Positions 1-8,870 are shown, numbered from the stretch's first letter. The stretch is DNA of 64,000 bases from Luteimonas huabeiensis HB2 (GCF_000559025.1 NZ_JAAN01000014.1:124001-188000); one strand, 5' to 3'. Notes: generated by a model not told the origin, from the sequence alone. Made by a program: numbers and translations.

Positions 1-687
1 GCGGGTCACGTCGCCGACCACACGCACCGGACGTTGGCCCGCGCCGCCAGCGTTGTCTCCGCCGACCCACGGCACGCCATTGTTGCCACGGTTCGCCTCG
101 GCGTCGTCGATCGCTGAGACCGCATCGGTGCTCGCGACGGCCTGCTTCAGCGCCATACCTTCGGCGAGCTGGTCCCAGCCGAGCTGCCCACCCGCCATGT
201 CGGCCATGCGATTGGCGATGGCACGGCAGGTCAGCTTGCTGCGATCGAAATCCAGCCTGGCTTGCAGCACCCCATTGGTCAACAGGTTGTACAGCCCTGG
301 ATCGGCGCGCTGGATGATCAAGGCGGGCAGCGACGCCACGGCAGCGGTGGCGTTCTGGATCACCGAGGACATGATGGCCTGGAAGCCATTGGTGATGCCG
401 TTCAACTGGTTCTGCAGCGTGGTGGTGATGCTCATGTCGCCACAGATCAGGTTGCTGTTCCAGCCGACGCCAACGCCGATGGAGTGCATGTTGGCCGCAC
501 CGCTCATGGACACCGCGCGGCCGCCCCCAATGCTGTAGAGCACGTCGTCGCCTATCACGCTGCCTTGATGCTGGACGCCGTACTCGTTGACGCTGGTCTG
601 CGCCCCGGCGCTGGAGTAGCACAACGCTGCGACAACGGCCAATGCGACGTACAGAAATCGACGGGCGCTCGGAAATGAAGTCGTCAT
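1..687 (-). CDS. ICE conjugation envelope protein, TIGR03755 (PFL_4711) family, partial
   Basis: The first 229 codons of this gene are visible and the frame is still open at base 1, so the C-terminal part lies outside the window. Residues 1-29 form a signal peptide with a hydrophobic core (FLYVALAVVAALCY) and a probable cleavage site after SAGA, so the product is exported. The mature N terminus is rich in Gly, Asn and Ser and carries a few cysteines. It starts 11 bases after the stop of the TIGR03756 gene, as expected for the 03757-03756-03755 operon of these elements. The family label rests on position and exported character; its biochemical role in the transfer apparatus is not known to me. 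Confidence 0.75.
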   Translation of the reverse strand, partial: MTTSFPSARRFLYVALAVVAALCYSSAGAQTSVNEYGVQHQGSVIGDDVLYSIGGGRAVSMSGAANMHSIGVGVGWNSNLICGDMSITTTLQNQLNGITNGFQAIMSSVIQNATAAVASLPALIIQRADPGLYNLLTNGVLQARLDFDRSKLTCRAIANRMADMAGGQLGWDQLAEGMALKQAVASTDAVSAIDDAEANRGNNGVPWVGGDNAGGAGQRPVRVVGDVTR

Positions 688-698
688 GGCATCGGGTC

Positions 699-1649
699 TC
701 ACAGGAAATCGACGCTGCCGAGGAACACCTGGCCGCGGCGCTGGCAGCAGCTATAAGGACGCCACAATGCCCAGGCGTAGTCGCCTTGCCGGGCCTGCAC
801 CTTGGCATTGCCGTGGGGGAATACCGCGCAACTGCTGGACAGCGTGGGGGTCAGCTCCTGCCACTTGCCCGTGGCGGCATCGGTTTCCATCAGGGCGCCG
901 GCCGGCCAATAGCCATCGCGCGAACTGGCGAGCAGCGGTTGGTAGACGTGGATCTGGTTGCGGCGCGTCACGATGTCACCCGCGCGCTGGGCGACCACGG
1001 CTGCGGCCTTGTGGTCATCCACCTGGTGCAGGAAGCCGCCACGCGGATAGACGTTGCCCCAGAGATTCATGGCCGTGCGCGTGCCGATCTCGCGCCGGCC
1101 GGGAATCAGTGCTTCCGGATACAGCGCCTCGGGGATGTTGTAGCGCCATGCCAGCGTGTCGAGCGTGCTCAGCAGATAGGGCATGAAGGCGGTGCCTGCG
1201 CCCTCGCAGGTGTAGCCGGACGCGCTGGCGAACTGGCTGAACACATGGCCACCGGGATGGCCGATGACGTCGGCGTTCTTGAACTTCGCCAGGTTGTTCT
1301 CGTGATCCTCGTTGGTGGTGCCGTCGCCGCCGGCCTTCGCGGTCGGGTTCGGCAGGCTCATCGCCCGCACCTCGACCCAAGGGTTCTCGCCGGTGTTCGA
1401 GTAGCTCGACACCACGGCATCCGGGATGTAGTGGCGCACCTTGACCGAGGTGCGCACGGTGCATCCCGTCCAGGTGCAATAGAGCCAGTAGCAGATGCCG
1501 GTGACGCGGTACTCCAGGCAATCCGGCGACAGGGTGGAGGTCACGATGGTGGCGGTGTTCAGTGCAAAGGACGATGCGGAACACCCCAGCAACAGCGCTG
1601 CGATGGCCAACCGCTGGCGCCGGGATGGTGCGAACGGACGCCTCGTCAT
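699..1649 (-). CDS. ICE conjugation protein, TIGR03756 (TraU-like) family
   Basis: This 316-residue exported protein has a basic N terminus, the hydrophobic core LAIAALLLGCSASSFA and a cleavage site before LNTAT. The mature chain has a cysteine-rich stretch near its start (CLEYRVTGICYWLYCTWTGC), as in TraU-like proteins of F-type and G-type systems, which are disulfide-dependent periplasmic assembly factors. Its start overlaps the stop of the TIGR03757 gene by four bases, so the two are probably translationally coupled. The upstream thioredoxin-like proteins of the element are plausible partners for its disulfides; that is inference. Confidence 0.8.
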   Translation of the reverse strand: MTRRPFAPSRRQRLAIAALLLGCSASSFALNTATIVTSTLSPDCLEYRVTGICYWLYCTWTGCTVRTSVKVRHYIPDAVVSSYSNTGENPWVEVRAMSLPNPTAKAGGDGTTNEDHENNLAKFKNADVIGHPGGHVFSQFASASGYTCEGAGTAFMPYLLSTLDTLAWRYNIPEALYPEALIPGRREIGTRTAMNLWGNVYPRGGFLHQVDDHKAAAVVAQRAGDIVTRRNQIHVYQPLLASSRDGYWPAGALMETDAATGKWQELTPTLSSSCAVFPHGNAKVQARQGDYAWALWRPYSCCQRRGQVFLGSVDFL

Positions 1650-2083
1650 GGCTGCGTCCTCCGGTATTGGTCGATGCGGGAAACCGCACGGGCCACGTCC
1701 GTCTCGCCATAGACCACGTATCGGCGATCCACCACGATGGCCGGAACCTTGGCGACGCCAAGGCTCCAGGCATCGGCAACGCCCTGGTAGGCGGTGCCGA
1801 TCCTTCGCTGCAGGTCTGTACCGCCCAGCTTCAGGCGTTGCTGGACGATGGCGCTGGCGCGCTCAGGATCGGTGGGCAGGTTGTCGGCCAGCTCCGCTTC
1901 GAGCACCGCGGCCGCGTCCAAGATGAGGTGTCGGTCAGCCTGGCCAAGGACCGGATGATGCGAGTCGGTAACGACCCATACTTCCGCTGCGGCGGCGCGG
2001 GTGGCCAACGTCAGGATGGCAATGCCCGGAGCAAGCCATGCTGGGCGGGTGCGAGTGGCATGAGGAATAGCGCAAGAGTCCAT
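1646..2083 (-). CDS. ICE conjugation protein, TIGR03757 family (TrbC-like thioredoxin fold)
   Basis: The likely product has 145 residues. The start at 2083 is preferred because it places a signal peptide (PAWLAPGIAILTLATRAAAA) at the N terminus; a longer frame to 2152 adds only unconserved-looking residues. The C-terminal half contains KVPAIVVDRRYVVYGETD, the cis-proline strand-turn pattern of TrbC/TraW-type thioredoxin-fold conjugation proteins, but there is no CxxC, so it is probably structural and not a redox enzyme. It is the first gene after the left border of the metabolic cargo and begins the 03757-03756-03755 block. The DsbA-like gene that normally precedes it lies about 23 kb away. 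Confidence 0.8.
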   Translation of the reverse strand: MDSCAIPHATRTRPAWLAPGIAILTLATRAAAAEVWVVTDSHHPVLGQADRHLILDAAAVLEAELADNLPTDPERASAIVQQRLKLGGTDLQRRIGTAYQGVADAWSLGVAKVPAIVVDRRYVVYGETDVARAVSRIDQYRRTQP

Positions 2084-2287
2084 GAGACAACACCGGAGGG
2101 AAGCCAATCCGGTGACAGTCGAACCGAAATCCGGCTTCGACACGACAAACAATCCGGAGACCGCCTCATCCCGTTTTCGCCATCCCTGTCATCGCGTGAT
2201 CACCCCAAACGGTGCCTGCGAGTGCGCCTGCGACAAGGCCGCGTTCGGATCGACAGCCAAGGCGGCCGCCACAAGTCGGTCTCGCCT

Positions 2288-2881
2288 TCAGCGGCGATGA
2301 ATCGCCTGGAGAACGAAGTCGGCCCGTTCGGCCACACTGGCGCGCGGAAGCAACCTGACTTCGTAGCCGAGTGCCCGGTAGGTTGCATCCAGGTGGGCGT
2401 ATTCCGCCTCAGCCTCGGGAAAGCCGTGCCGCCGCGCCTCGTCGGCGCAATAGATGTCCGGCCAGGGCGGAGCGAGGAACACGAGCCGCCCATAGGGGCG
2501 GGATTCGCCCAGGCTTTCCGACAGAGGTACACCGAACAGTCGCTGAAGCGCTGCGGCTGCGTCGATTAGCCCTCGGTCGAAGAAAACCGGACCAGCGTCC
2601 CGTGCCGCGCCTTCGAGATCCATGGCGGCGACGCTCAGCGCCTCGCGCAGAAAGGCCGCCATGTCGGTCCATGGCAGGGCGTTGCCGCCCTGTCGAATCT
2701 GCTCGGCGATGATCCTCCGCCCGGGTTCGGCGACGGTCGCATGACCACGCCGCCGCAGTTCCCCGAGCAGGGTCGACTTGCCGCCGCCGGAGCACCCCGA
2801 TATGACCACCTGAGGTGGCATCGGCGTCATGTCAGGGTTTTCTTCGACCAGCAGACGGTTTGTCAATTCACTTGTCATCAT
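2288..2881 (-). CDS. AAA_28-type nucleoside-triphosphatase/kinase-like protein
   Basis: This 197-residue cytoplasmic P-loop protein has Walker A GCSGGGKST (about residues 29-37), an FFDRGLID segment typical of AAA_28 predicted ATPases/kinases, and a C-terminal APPWPDIYCADEARRHGF motif seen in the same family. Members are small soluble NTPases of undefined substrate, sometimes compared with nucleoside or phosphoryl-transfer kinases. The start at 2881 overlaps the MFS gene by 14 bases, which suggests coupling. An internal Met at 2827 just before MPPQVVISG is an alternative start and would match the usual family length. The MFS neighbour suggests a shared small-molecule substrate, but that is inference. 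Confidence 0.8.
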   Translation of the reverse strand: MMTSELTNRLLVEENPDMTPMPPQVVISGCSGGGKSTLLGELRRRGHATVAEPGRRIIAEQIRQGGNALPWTDMAAFLREALSVAAMDLEGAARDAGPVFFDRGLIDAAAALQRLFGVPLSESLGESRPYGRLVFLAPPWPDIYCADEARRHGFPEAEAEYAHLDATYRALGYEVRLLPRASVAERADFVLQAIHRR

Positions 2882-4088
2882 TGGTTAGCCGAAGAGACAG
2901 GCCCCACGCAATGGTGGTGCTGAGCATGCCAAAGGCGCAGACCCCGGCCCATCCATGGGCAGTGAAGGCCCACCCGCATGCAGCAGCGCCGAAGGCCCCG
3001 CCGAGCAGCATCGTGCCCATGAACACGGTGTTCAGCCGGCTGCGCGCACCCGCATCCAATGCATAGACCATGGTCTGGTTCGCCACCTGGGCCGACTGCA
3101 CGGCCACGTCGAGCAAGAAGATGCCGAGGACGAGTGCGGGGATCGATGAGCCACCCAGGTACAGCACGGCAAATGCCGTTGCGGTTCCCACCGCGCCTGC
3201 ACGAACGACTGCGTCATGTCCGCGTCGGTCGGCAAACCGGCCAGCCGCCGGTGCAGCCAACGCGCCGCACACGCCGACCAGCGCGAACAGGCCGGCGGAT
3301 ACCGCGCCGAGCTGCAGTGGCGGCCGCTCCAGCCAGAGCGCGAACGTTGCCCAGAAGCCGATCATGCTGGCAAACAGCAGGAACTGGACGGCCACAGCCT
3401 GGCGCAAGGAAGCGTGCTTGCGCACCAAATGCCACATCGACAGCAGCAATCGTCCATAGCCGAGATCGGAGGACGGTGGTACCACCGGCAGCGTCCATGC
3501 CAGCCGAAAGCCCAGTACCAGCATCAGTGCCGCAGAAAAGCCGAAGACGGACCGCCAGCCCCAAAGCTCGGTCATCCAGCCGCTCACCACACGGGCCGCC
3601 AGGATGCCGATCAGGATGCCGCCCGTCACCACGCCGAGCACCTGCCCCTTGCGGTGGGAGGGTGCCAGGTGGATGGCCAAGGGAACCAGTTGTTGCGCCA
3701 CGGTGGCGCACAAACCCACGGCGAGGCTCGCCAGTGCCAATTGAACGAAGCCGGAGGACGCGGCTGCCAGCACCAGGGAGAGCACCAGCGCCGCCAGCGT
3801 TCGCAGGATGAGCGACTTGCGCTCCAGGCGGTCACCCAGTGGTGCCAGGAACAGCACGCCCAGGGCATTGCCCGCCTGGGTGAGCACGGGCAGCCAGGTC
3901 ACGGTCCCCGCAGAGAGCGCGAACTCCCGGCTCAATTCGCCGAGAAGCGGCTGGTTGTAGTAGCTGTTGGCCACGGATGCGCCCGCCGCCAGGGCAATGG
4001 TCCACAGCAGATGGGAGGGCAAGGCTGACGTGGCAGGCATCGGTGCGGCACGCGATGCATCGCCGGGGTGACCTGGGATATTGCTCAT
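2868..4088 (-). CDS. MFS transporter (DHA1-like)
   Basis: This 406-residue inner-membrane carrier has about 12 hydrophobic segments. The first is followed by SYYNQPLLGELSREF, the YNQPLL signature of a DHA1-type subfamily, and loop 2-3 carries the motif A-like GDRLERKSLI. A second GRFADRRGHDAVVRAG loop marks the second half. Families of this type are mostly proton-driven exporters of drugs or metabolites; the substrate cannot be read from the sequence. It is upstream of and overlaps the AAA_28-type ATPase gene by 14 bases, so the two probably form an operon. Confidence 0.9.
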   Translation of the reverse strand: MSNIPGHPGDASRAAPMPATSALPSHLLWTIALAAGASVANSYYNQPLLGELSREFALSAGTVTWLPVLTQAGNALGVLFLAPLGDRLERKSLILRTLAALVLSLVLAAASSGFVQLALASLAVGLCATVAQQLVPLAIHLAPSHRKGQVLGVVTGGILIGILAARVVSGWMTELWGWRSVFGFSAALMLVLGFRLAWTLPVVPPSSDLGYGRLLLSMWHLVRKHASLRQAVAVQFLLFASMIGFWATFALWLERPPLQLGAVSAGLFALVGVCGALAAPAAGRFADRRGHDAVVRAGAVGTATAFAVLYLGGSSIPALVLGIFLLDVAVQSAQVANQTMVYALDAGARSRLNTVFMGTMLLGGAFGAAACGWAFTAHGWAGVCAFGMLSTTIAWGLSLRLTNDDK

Positions 4089-4132
4089 TCAAGGGGTCCG
4101 GCCGTATCAACTCTCGGCTTGCGGACAAGCTC

Positions 4133-5509
4133 TCACCAGTTCGGGCGATCCGTTCCCGGCGGCACTGACGGTCGCGCATAGCCGGCCGGTGTTCGCGCCA
4201 TTTGCGCGCTGGGGCGCACGGCGCGCAGCAGGCCGAAGCCGGAGACTTCGTCGGCGAGCCAGGGGCTGAGGTCCGGCCTGCCGGCCCGCAGACCCTCTTC
4301 GATGCGCCCCAGCCCGCGCAGCCAGTGCCCGGTCTGCGCCAGCGACACCTGCACGTGCCAGCTTCCCCCTTCGCGCGACTGTCGCCACAGCGCGGCGGCG
4401 GCGCCGAAAGCCATCAGGAAGCCGCTGGCCTGGTCGAGGATCTGCATCGGCAGCGCGCGCGGCTTGCCGTCGCCCGCCGCCTCGCCCTCGGCGTGGTTGA
4501 AGCCCATTGCCGTCTGCACCAGCGAATCGAAACCGCGCCGGTCGGCCCAGGGCCCTTGCGTGCCGTAGGCGGTCAGCGACACGGCGACGATGCCGGGCCG
4601 GCGCGCGGCCAGGGCCTCGGGCGAGAAGCCGAGCGCGGCCAGGCCGCCGGGCCGGTACCCCTGCGAGAACACGTGGGCGTCTTCCAGGAGCTGCCACAGC
4701 GCTTCGCGCCCGGCATCGCTGCGCAGGTCGATGTGCGCCGAGCGCTTGCCGCGGCTGGTTTCGGCAATAGCGGCGATGTTGGGCAGGTTCGGTGAGTTGA
4801 CCAGCATCACGTCCGCGCCGAACGACGCCATCGCCCGCCCACCGACGGGGCCGGCCAGGATGCGCGTGAGGTCGAGCACGCGCAGGCCGGCGAGCGGCCG
4901 CTCATCGGCCGCCAGGGGCGGCAGTGCGCGCGGTGGCGCATCGGCGATTCGGGTGATGGTCATCAAGGGTTGCGAGGCCACCGCCTGACCCTGGGGCGTG
5001 GCATCCCACTCGGCGAAGCTGCGCAACGCCGTGGCCACCAGCGCGTGGTCGGCCGCGGCCTGCTCGAAGTCCAGCGCCTTCCAACCCCGCAGGGCCTGCT
5101 CTGCGTCGGCGCGTGTGGCAGTTGCGGGGTCCAGGCCCAGCAGGCGCAGCGCGCCATCGCGGTGGTGCGGGAAGTTGGTGTGTACACGCACGTAGCCATC
5201 GGCGCAGCGGTACAGGCCGGCGAACGGGTCCCACAGCTCGGGCTCCTGGCCGTCGAGCGTGAACCAGCCGGTGCATTCGGCGGCGGCGTGAGCCATGTCC
5301 ACGGCGACACGCTGGCGCGGAGCACCCCGCTCATGGCCGAGTTCGCAGGCGGCGAGCGCAGCCGCGGCAATGCTGGTCTGCGCGGCGGTGCCGACGGCGA
5401 AGGACGAGGGGAACACCGGGTCGCTGCCCGTCAGCGCGATCCCGGCCAGCGCCTGCGGCGGCAGCCCGCCCAGCGACCAGAGCGCAGTCAGTGCATCGAG
5501 TGGATTCAT
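4133..5509 (-). CDS. Class III CoA-transferase (CaiB/BaiF family)
   Basis: This 458-residue cytoplasmic enzyme should move CoA between carboxylic acids. The second half carries the family pattern: LAGLRVLDLTRILAGPVGGR, a TSRGKRSAHIDLRSDAGR segment, the YRPGGLAALGF turn (usually FRPG) and GPWADRRGFDSLVQTAMGF. The N-terminal half resembles a degenerate duplicate, as in two-domain members of about 450 residues. The acyl substrate is unknown. It stands 214 bases downstream of the TauE/SafE gene stop and 44 bases upstream of the MFS start, so it may head the MFS/ATPase group. The 5510-5723 gap holds a short GC hairpin (GTCCGC at 5614, GCGGAC at 5627) with no T-run. Confidence 0.9.
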   Translation of the reverse strand: MNPLDALTALWSLGGLPPQALAGIALTGSDPVFPSSFAVGTAAQTSIAAAALAACELGHERGAPRQRVAVDMAHAAAECTGWFTLDGQEPELWDPFAGLYRCADGYVRVHTNFPHHRDGALRLLGLDPATATRADAEQALRGWKALDFEQAAADHALVATALRSFAEWDATPQGQAVASQPLMTITRIADAPPRALPPLAADERPLAGLRVLDLTRILAGPVGGRAMASFGADVMLVNSPNLPNIAAIAETSRGKRSAHIDLRSDAGREALWQLLEDAHVFSQGYRPGGLAALGFSPEALAARRPGIVAVSLTAYGTQGPWADRRGFDSLVQTAMGFNHAEGEAAGDGKPRALPMQILDQASGFLMAFGAAAALWRQSREGGSWHVQVSLAQTGHWLRGLGRIEEGLRAGRPDLSPWLADEVSGFGLLRAVRPSAQMARTPAGYARPSVPPGTDRPNW

Positions 5510-5723
5510 CGAATGGACTCCTCACAGAAAGTTCGCCAACTAAATCGACACGCTACCCCGTCGGCCGAGTCGGGTTGGCAGATCCAGGCGGGAGGCAGGG
5601 TCGGCGCCGCGTTGTCCGCAAACGCAGCGGACCGCGGAAAGCAGCATCGCGCGCCATTGGCGATGCCGGGGAGCGCCGTATTCGCACAGGCGTGGGCGTC
5701 GCGCGCCCGCTGCAAGCGATCCA

Positions 5724-6482
5724 TCATGCGCCCGCCTTCAGCCCGAAGTACGCAGAGAGCGCCAGGCCGGTCGCCACGATCGTCCAACGCAGCGCCAGCG
5801 GCGGAATCCAGCGCGCCAACCGCGCGCCGGTATAGCCCCCCACGATCGCGCCCAGCAGGACCGCACTGCCTTGCGTCCAGGCGATGGACCCGGTGGCGAC
5901 GAAGAGCATCACCGCGGCACTGGTCACGACGGTAGCCATCGCATTTTTGACGGCGTTGGCCTCCTGGACATCGCGCACACCCAGCAAGGTCAGGATCGCC
6001 ATCAGGATGATGCCCAGGCCGGCGCCGAAGTAGCCGCCATAGAGTGCGGTCAGGAACTCCGCCCCCGCCGCCACCAGGTGCGGCACCTGACCGCGAGCAT
6101 GCCGCTCGATGGCCTGGCGCAGCCAGGGCCCCAGGGCGAACAGAACGTTCGCGACGAGGATCAGCCACGGCACCAGACGGCTGAACTGTGCATCTCCGGT
6201 GAACACCAACAGTGCGGCGCCCACCAGCGAACCGGCACCGACCACGGGCAGGCTGCGCCGCAACGCGGCGCGGTGGCGCCCGAGTTCGCTGCGATAGCCG
6301 AGCAGACTGCTCGCATGCCCCGGCCAGATCGACACCGCGCTGGTGGCGTTGGCCGCCACGGGTGGTACGCCGGCAGCCAGCAGCGCGGGAAAGGTGAAGA
6401 ATGTGCCGCCGCCGGCCACCGCATTGCAGATGCCGCCGATCATGCCGGCACCGGCCAGCAGCAGGAAGGTTCCGATGTCCAT
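5724..6482 (-). CDS. TauE/SafE family membrane carrier
   Basis: This 252-residue inner-membrane protein has about eight hydrophobic segments. The N terminus (GMIGGICNAVAGGGTFFTFPALLAAG) and the NATSAVSIWPGHASSLLGYRSEL loop are characteristic of the TauE/SafE family, as is the repeat GGYFGAGLGIILMAILTLLG plus NAVKNAMATVVTSAAV in the second half. Members are proposed exporters of sulfite, sulfoacetate or other organosulfur anions; the substrate here is unknown. It follows the LysE-type gene by 12 bases on the same strand and is probably co-transcribed with it. Confidence 0.9.
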   Translation of the reverse strand: MDIGTFLLLAGAGMIGGICNAVAGGGTFFTFPALLAAGVPPVAANATSAVSIWPGHASSLLGYRSELGRHRAALRRSLPVVGAGSLVGAALLVFTGDAQFSRLVPWLILVANVLFALGPWLRQAIERHARGQVPHLVAAGAEFLTALYGGYFGAGLGIILMAILTLLGVRDVQEANAVKNAMATVVTSAAVMLFVATGSIAWTQGSAVLLGAIVGGYTGARLARWIPPLALRWTIVATGLALSAYFGLKAGA

Positions 6483-6494
6483 GCCGCTCGCACC

Positions 6495-7130
6495 TCAGCT
6501 CGTCGGCCTGGACAGGGCCAGACGCAGGCCAAACCCCATCAGTGCCAGGCCGGTGAGCGCATCGAGCGAGCGCATCACCGTGGGCCGGCGCAGCCAGCGT
6601 GCCAGGGGCCGCGTGGCCAGCACCAGTGCGGCGAACCAGAGCAGTCCCATCGCGGCGTGGATGCCGGCCAACAGCACGCTGAACGCGACCACCGGCACAT
6701 CGGCGGGAACGAACTGTGGCAGGAGGCTCACGTAGAACACCCCGACCTTGGGATTGAGCAGATTCGTCAGCAGACCGCGCAGGAACCAGCGCTCGCCACG
6801 CACGAGCGGCGGATCGTCTGCGGGCAGCGTCGGCCGGCTCTTGAGCGCGCCAGAGATCAGCTTCCAGCCGAGCCAGAGCAGATAGGCCGCGCCCGCGATC
6901 TGCAGCAGGGTGTAGGCGAGTCGGGAGACCGCGAGCACCGCGCCGAGCCCGAGGGCCGCGATCAGCCCCCAGATCAGCACGCCGGTCACGATGCCGCCGC
7001 CCGCCCTCATCGCCTTGCGCCCCCCTTCCACAGCGGCCGTGCGAAGTACCAGCGCCGTGTCCAGGCCGGGGGTCAAGGTGAGCAGCAGCGCCGTCAGCGT
7101 GAAGCCCAGGATCGCAGTCGATGCATCCAT
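6495..7130 (-). CDS. LysE/RhtB family amino-acid exporter (first of three)
   Basis: This 211-residue membrane protein has six hydrophobic segments and the family opening LTLTPGLDTALVLRTA (usual LTPGP.....). The AAYLLWLGWKLISGA and LLTNLLNPKVGVFYVSLLPQF segments are also diagnostic of LysE/RhtB exporters, which expel lysine, threonine, homoserine or related compounds from the cytoplasm. It lies in a minus-strand run with the RBBP9-type hydrolase, the DUF1737 protein and TauE/SafE, with gaps of 13 and 12 bases. It is one of three LysE-type genes in this cargo. Confidence 0.9.
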   Translation of the reverse strand: MDASTAILGFTLTALLLTLTPGLDTALVLRTAAVEGGRKAMRAGGGIVTGVLIWGLIAALGLGAVLAVSRLAYTLLQIAGAAYLLWLGWKLISGALKSRPTLPADDPPLVRGERWFLRGLLTNLLNPKVGVFYVSLLPQFVPADVPVVAFSVLLAGIHAAMGLLWFAALVLATRPLARWLRRPTVMRSLDALTGLALMGFGLRLALSRPTS

Positions 7131-7143
7131 TGGGGGATCTCCG

Positions 7144-7356
7144 TCAGAGCACAGACAAGTCCAGTGACTCGCTGTACGTCGTCGATTCGATGGTCTTGAC
7201 GATGGCCTGGCCGCAGATCACTGCGCCACGCGCCGCGTCGTAGGTCAGGCTCGGCGCGCCATACAGCTCCCAGCCGCTGTTCAGGGCCGCGGTGACGCGG
7301 TGGCAGAACGCCGCGTCGTCGATGCCGGTCAGGTAGCGGTACGCGCGCATGCTCAT
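7144..7356 (-). CDS. DUF1737 domain protein
   Basis: This small cytoplasmic protein has 70 residues. The pattern YRYLTGIDDAAFCHRV, NSGWELYG and a C-terminal hydrophobic/threonine-rich tail fits DUF1737, a domain of unknown function found alone or appended to other small proteins. The start at 7356 is chosen because it overlaps the stop of the upstream hydrolase gene in an ATGA arrangement; a second ATG two codons later is possible. Its function is unknown. The tight coupling to an alpha/beta hydrolase and a LysE-type exporter is the only context. Confidence 0.7.
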   Translation of the reverse strand: MSMRAYRYLTGIDDAAFCHRVTAALNSGWELYGAPSLTYDAARGAVICGQAIVKTIESTTYSESLDLSVL

Positions 7357-7964
7357 GCTCCCGGTCGATTCGATGCCGGCATCTGGACGCGCAGCCCCGC
7401 TCCGAATGCCTGCAGCAGATGCCAGCCGGTGTCCCAGTCGCCCACGCCGCTGGCGGCATTGATATGCCCGAGGGCGCCGACTTCCAAGCATCCCGCTGCC
7501 CAACCCATGGCCATGCGCCGGGCGTGCTCCGGCGAGCCATAGGGGTCGTCGCTGCTGGCGACCACCAGTGCGGGAAACGGCAGGGGTTCGGTCGGTGGCG
7601 GGCCGAACTCGCTCGCCTCGCCTGGAAACGCCGGTGCGCCGGGGTCAGGGACGGCAACCAGGAAGGCGCCCCGGACCTGGGCGATCCGATGCTGGATGTC
7701 TTCTCCGATTCCCGGCCGCGATGCCCAGTGCGCGACGAGCAGGCACGAAAGGCTGTGTGCGACCAAGACGACGGGCGCACCGCACTCGTCGATAGCCGCA
7801 TCGAGTGCCTGCAGCCAGTCGGCCAGGTCCGGCCTGTCCCAGTCGGCAGGCTGGAATCGCCGGCCATGCTCCTGGCGCGACGCCCAGCGCGTCTGCCAAT
7901 GCTCCGGCCCGGAATTGCCGATACCGGGAAGCATCAAGAGGCGAACGGTCTGAAGGTGGCTCAT
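7353..7964 (-). CDS. RBBP9/YdeN-type alpha/beta hydrolase
   Basis: This 203-residue serine hydrolase has the N-terminal strand-loop RLLMLPGIGNSGPEHWQT, the W-rich RPDLADWLQALDAAI segment and the nucleophile elbow VLVAHSLSCLLVAHW, as in the RBBP9/YdeN family. The acid and base residues probably lie in SSDDPYGSPEHA and GALGHINAASGVGDW. Substrates of family members are poorly defined. The start at 7964 gives the usual family length; the frame extends upstream without conservation. It heads a minus-strand run through DUF1737, LysE and TauE/SafE. The 7965-8149 gap separates it from a divergent LysE-type gene and probably contains both promoters. Confidence 0.85.
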   Translation of the reverse strand: MSHLQTVRLLMLPGIGNSGPEHWQTRWASRQEHGRRFQPADWDRPDLADWLQALDAAIDECGAPVVLVAHSLSCLLVAHWASRPGIGEDIQHRIAQVRGAFLVAVPDPGAPAFPGEASEFGPPPTEPLPFPALVVASSDDPYGSPEHARRMAMGWAAGCLEVGALGHINAASGVGDWDTGWHLLQAFGAGLRVQMPASNRPGA

Positions 7965-8149
7965 GGTGGCGTGCGCGGAAATCCGGGGTGAGGTTGTCTG
8001 GCTGGAAACCTTAGGACCGATGCGTCGAATTGCCGAGTGAGAAGGTCTCAGCAAGCGTCGAGAAAAGCTCAATGGTCAGCTCGAATGGCCTTGGCTATCG
8101 TCGAAGTGCCCTTCCTTCACAACCGACGAGGACGCTCCCCGAGTTCGCC

Positions 8150-8809
8150 ATGTTCGATATCCCGCTCCTGATTTCCTACGTCCTGGCGGCCTGGCTGTCC
8201 ATCCTTACGCCCGGCCCGGCCATCCTGCTGGCGATGCGCAATGGCGCTCGCCAGGGCGTGGTCGCGAGCCTGTGGTCGACGCTGGGCAACATGTTGGGGT
8301 TGCTCGTGGTTTCCGCGGCGGCCGCGTGGGGCGTCGGCCTGTTCCTGCTTGCCTCCGCCCACGCGATGACCGCACTGCGGCTGGCCGGCGCCGCCTATCT
8401 GGCGTACCTCGGTCTTTGCCTGCTTGTGCAGGGCAGACACACACGGCCGCCGGACCCCGGTGCCCATGACGCAGGGCCGGTGCAGGCCTTCGCGCTGGCG
8501 AAGGAGGGATTCCTGGTGGCGACATCCAATCCGAAGTCGATCCTCTTCTTCACCGCCTTCTTCCCCCAGTTCATCCGGGCCGACCAGGCGCTCATCCCTC
8601 AGTTCATGGGCCTGACCGCGATCTTCGTGATCCTCAGCGGCGCCACCTTGACCGGCTATGCCGCCATTGCAAGCCGGGTGCGGGGAGCATTGGGCACCTC
8701 CGTCTGGCGCCAGCGCTGCACGCGCCTGGCGGGGATCGGTTTCCTCGGATTCGCCGCATGGATTCTTTTGTGGAGACCGTCGAGCGGCGCCAAGGCATTG
8801 GCCGCGTGA
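8150..8809 (+). CDS. LysE/RhtB family amino-acid exporter (second of three)
   Basis: This 219-residue inner-membrane exporter carries the canonical LTPGPAILLAMRNGARQG opening, the AGAAYLAYLGLCLL helix and the ATSNPKSILFFTAFFPQF signature of the LysE/RhtB family. The start at 8150 is preferred because it begins the first membrane segment directly, as in the family; the frame is open upstream to 8030 with no conserved character. It is divergent from the RBBP9-type hydrolase gene and 61 bases upstream of phzF, which may be co-transcribed. Confidence 0.9.
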   Translation: MFDIPLLISYVLAAWLSILTPGPAILLAMRNGARQGVVASLWSTLGNMLGLLVVSAAAAWGVGLFLLASAHAMTALRLAGAAYLAYLGLCLLVQGRHTRPPDPGAHDAGPVQAFALAKEGFLVATSNPKSILFFTAFFPQFIRADQALIPQFMGLTAIFVILSGATLTGYAAIASRVRGALGTSVWRQRCTRLAGIGFLGFAAWILLWRPSSGAKALAA

Positions 8810-8870
8810 TTCGTCCCCGGCCACGCGCACGCAACCGAGCACAGGCGGTGCGACCGAACCTGGAGAAGCG

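Noticed and set aside
5614-5632. GTCCGC/GCGGAC hairpin between the TauE/SafE and CoA-transferase genes as a terminator
   Set aside because: The stem is six bases and no T-run follows on either strand.
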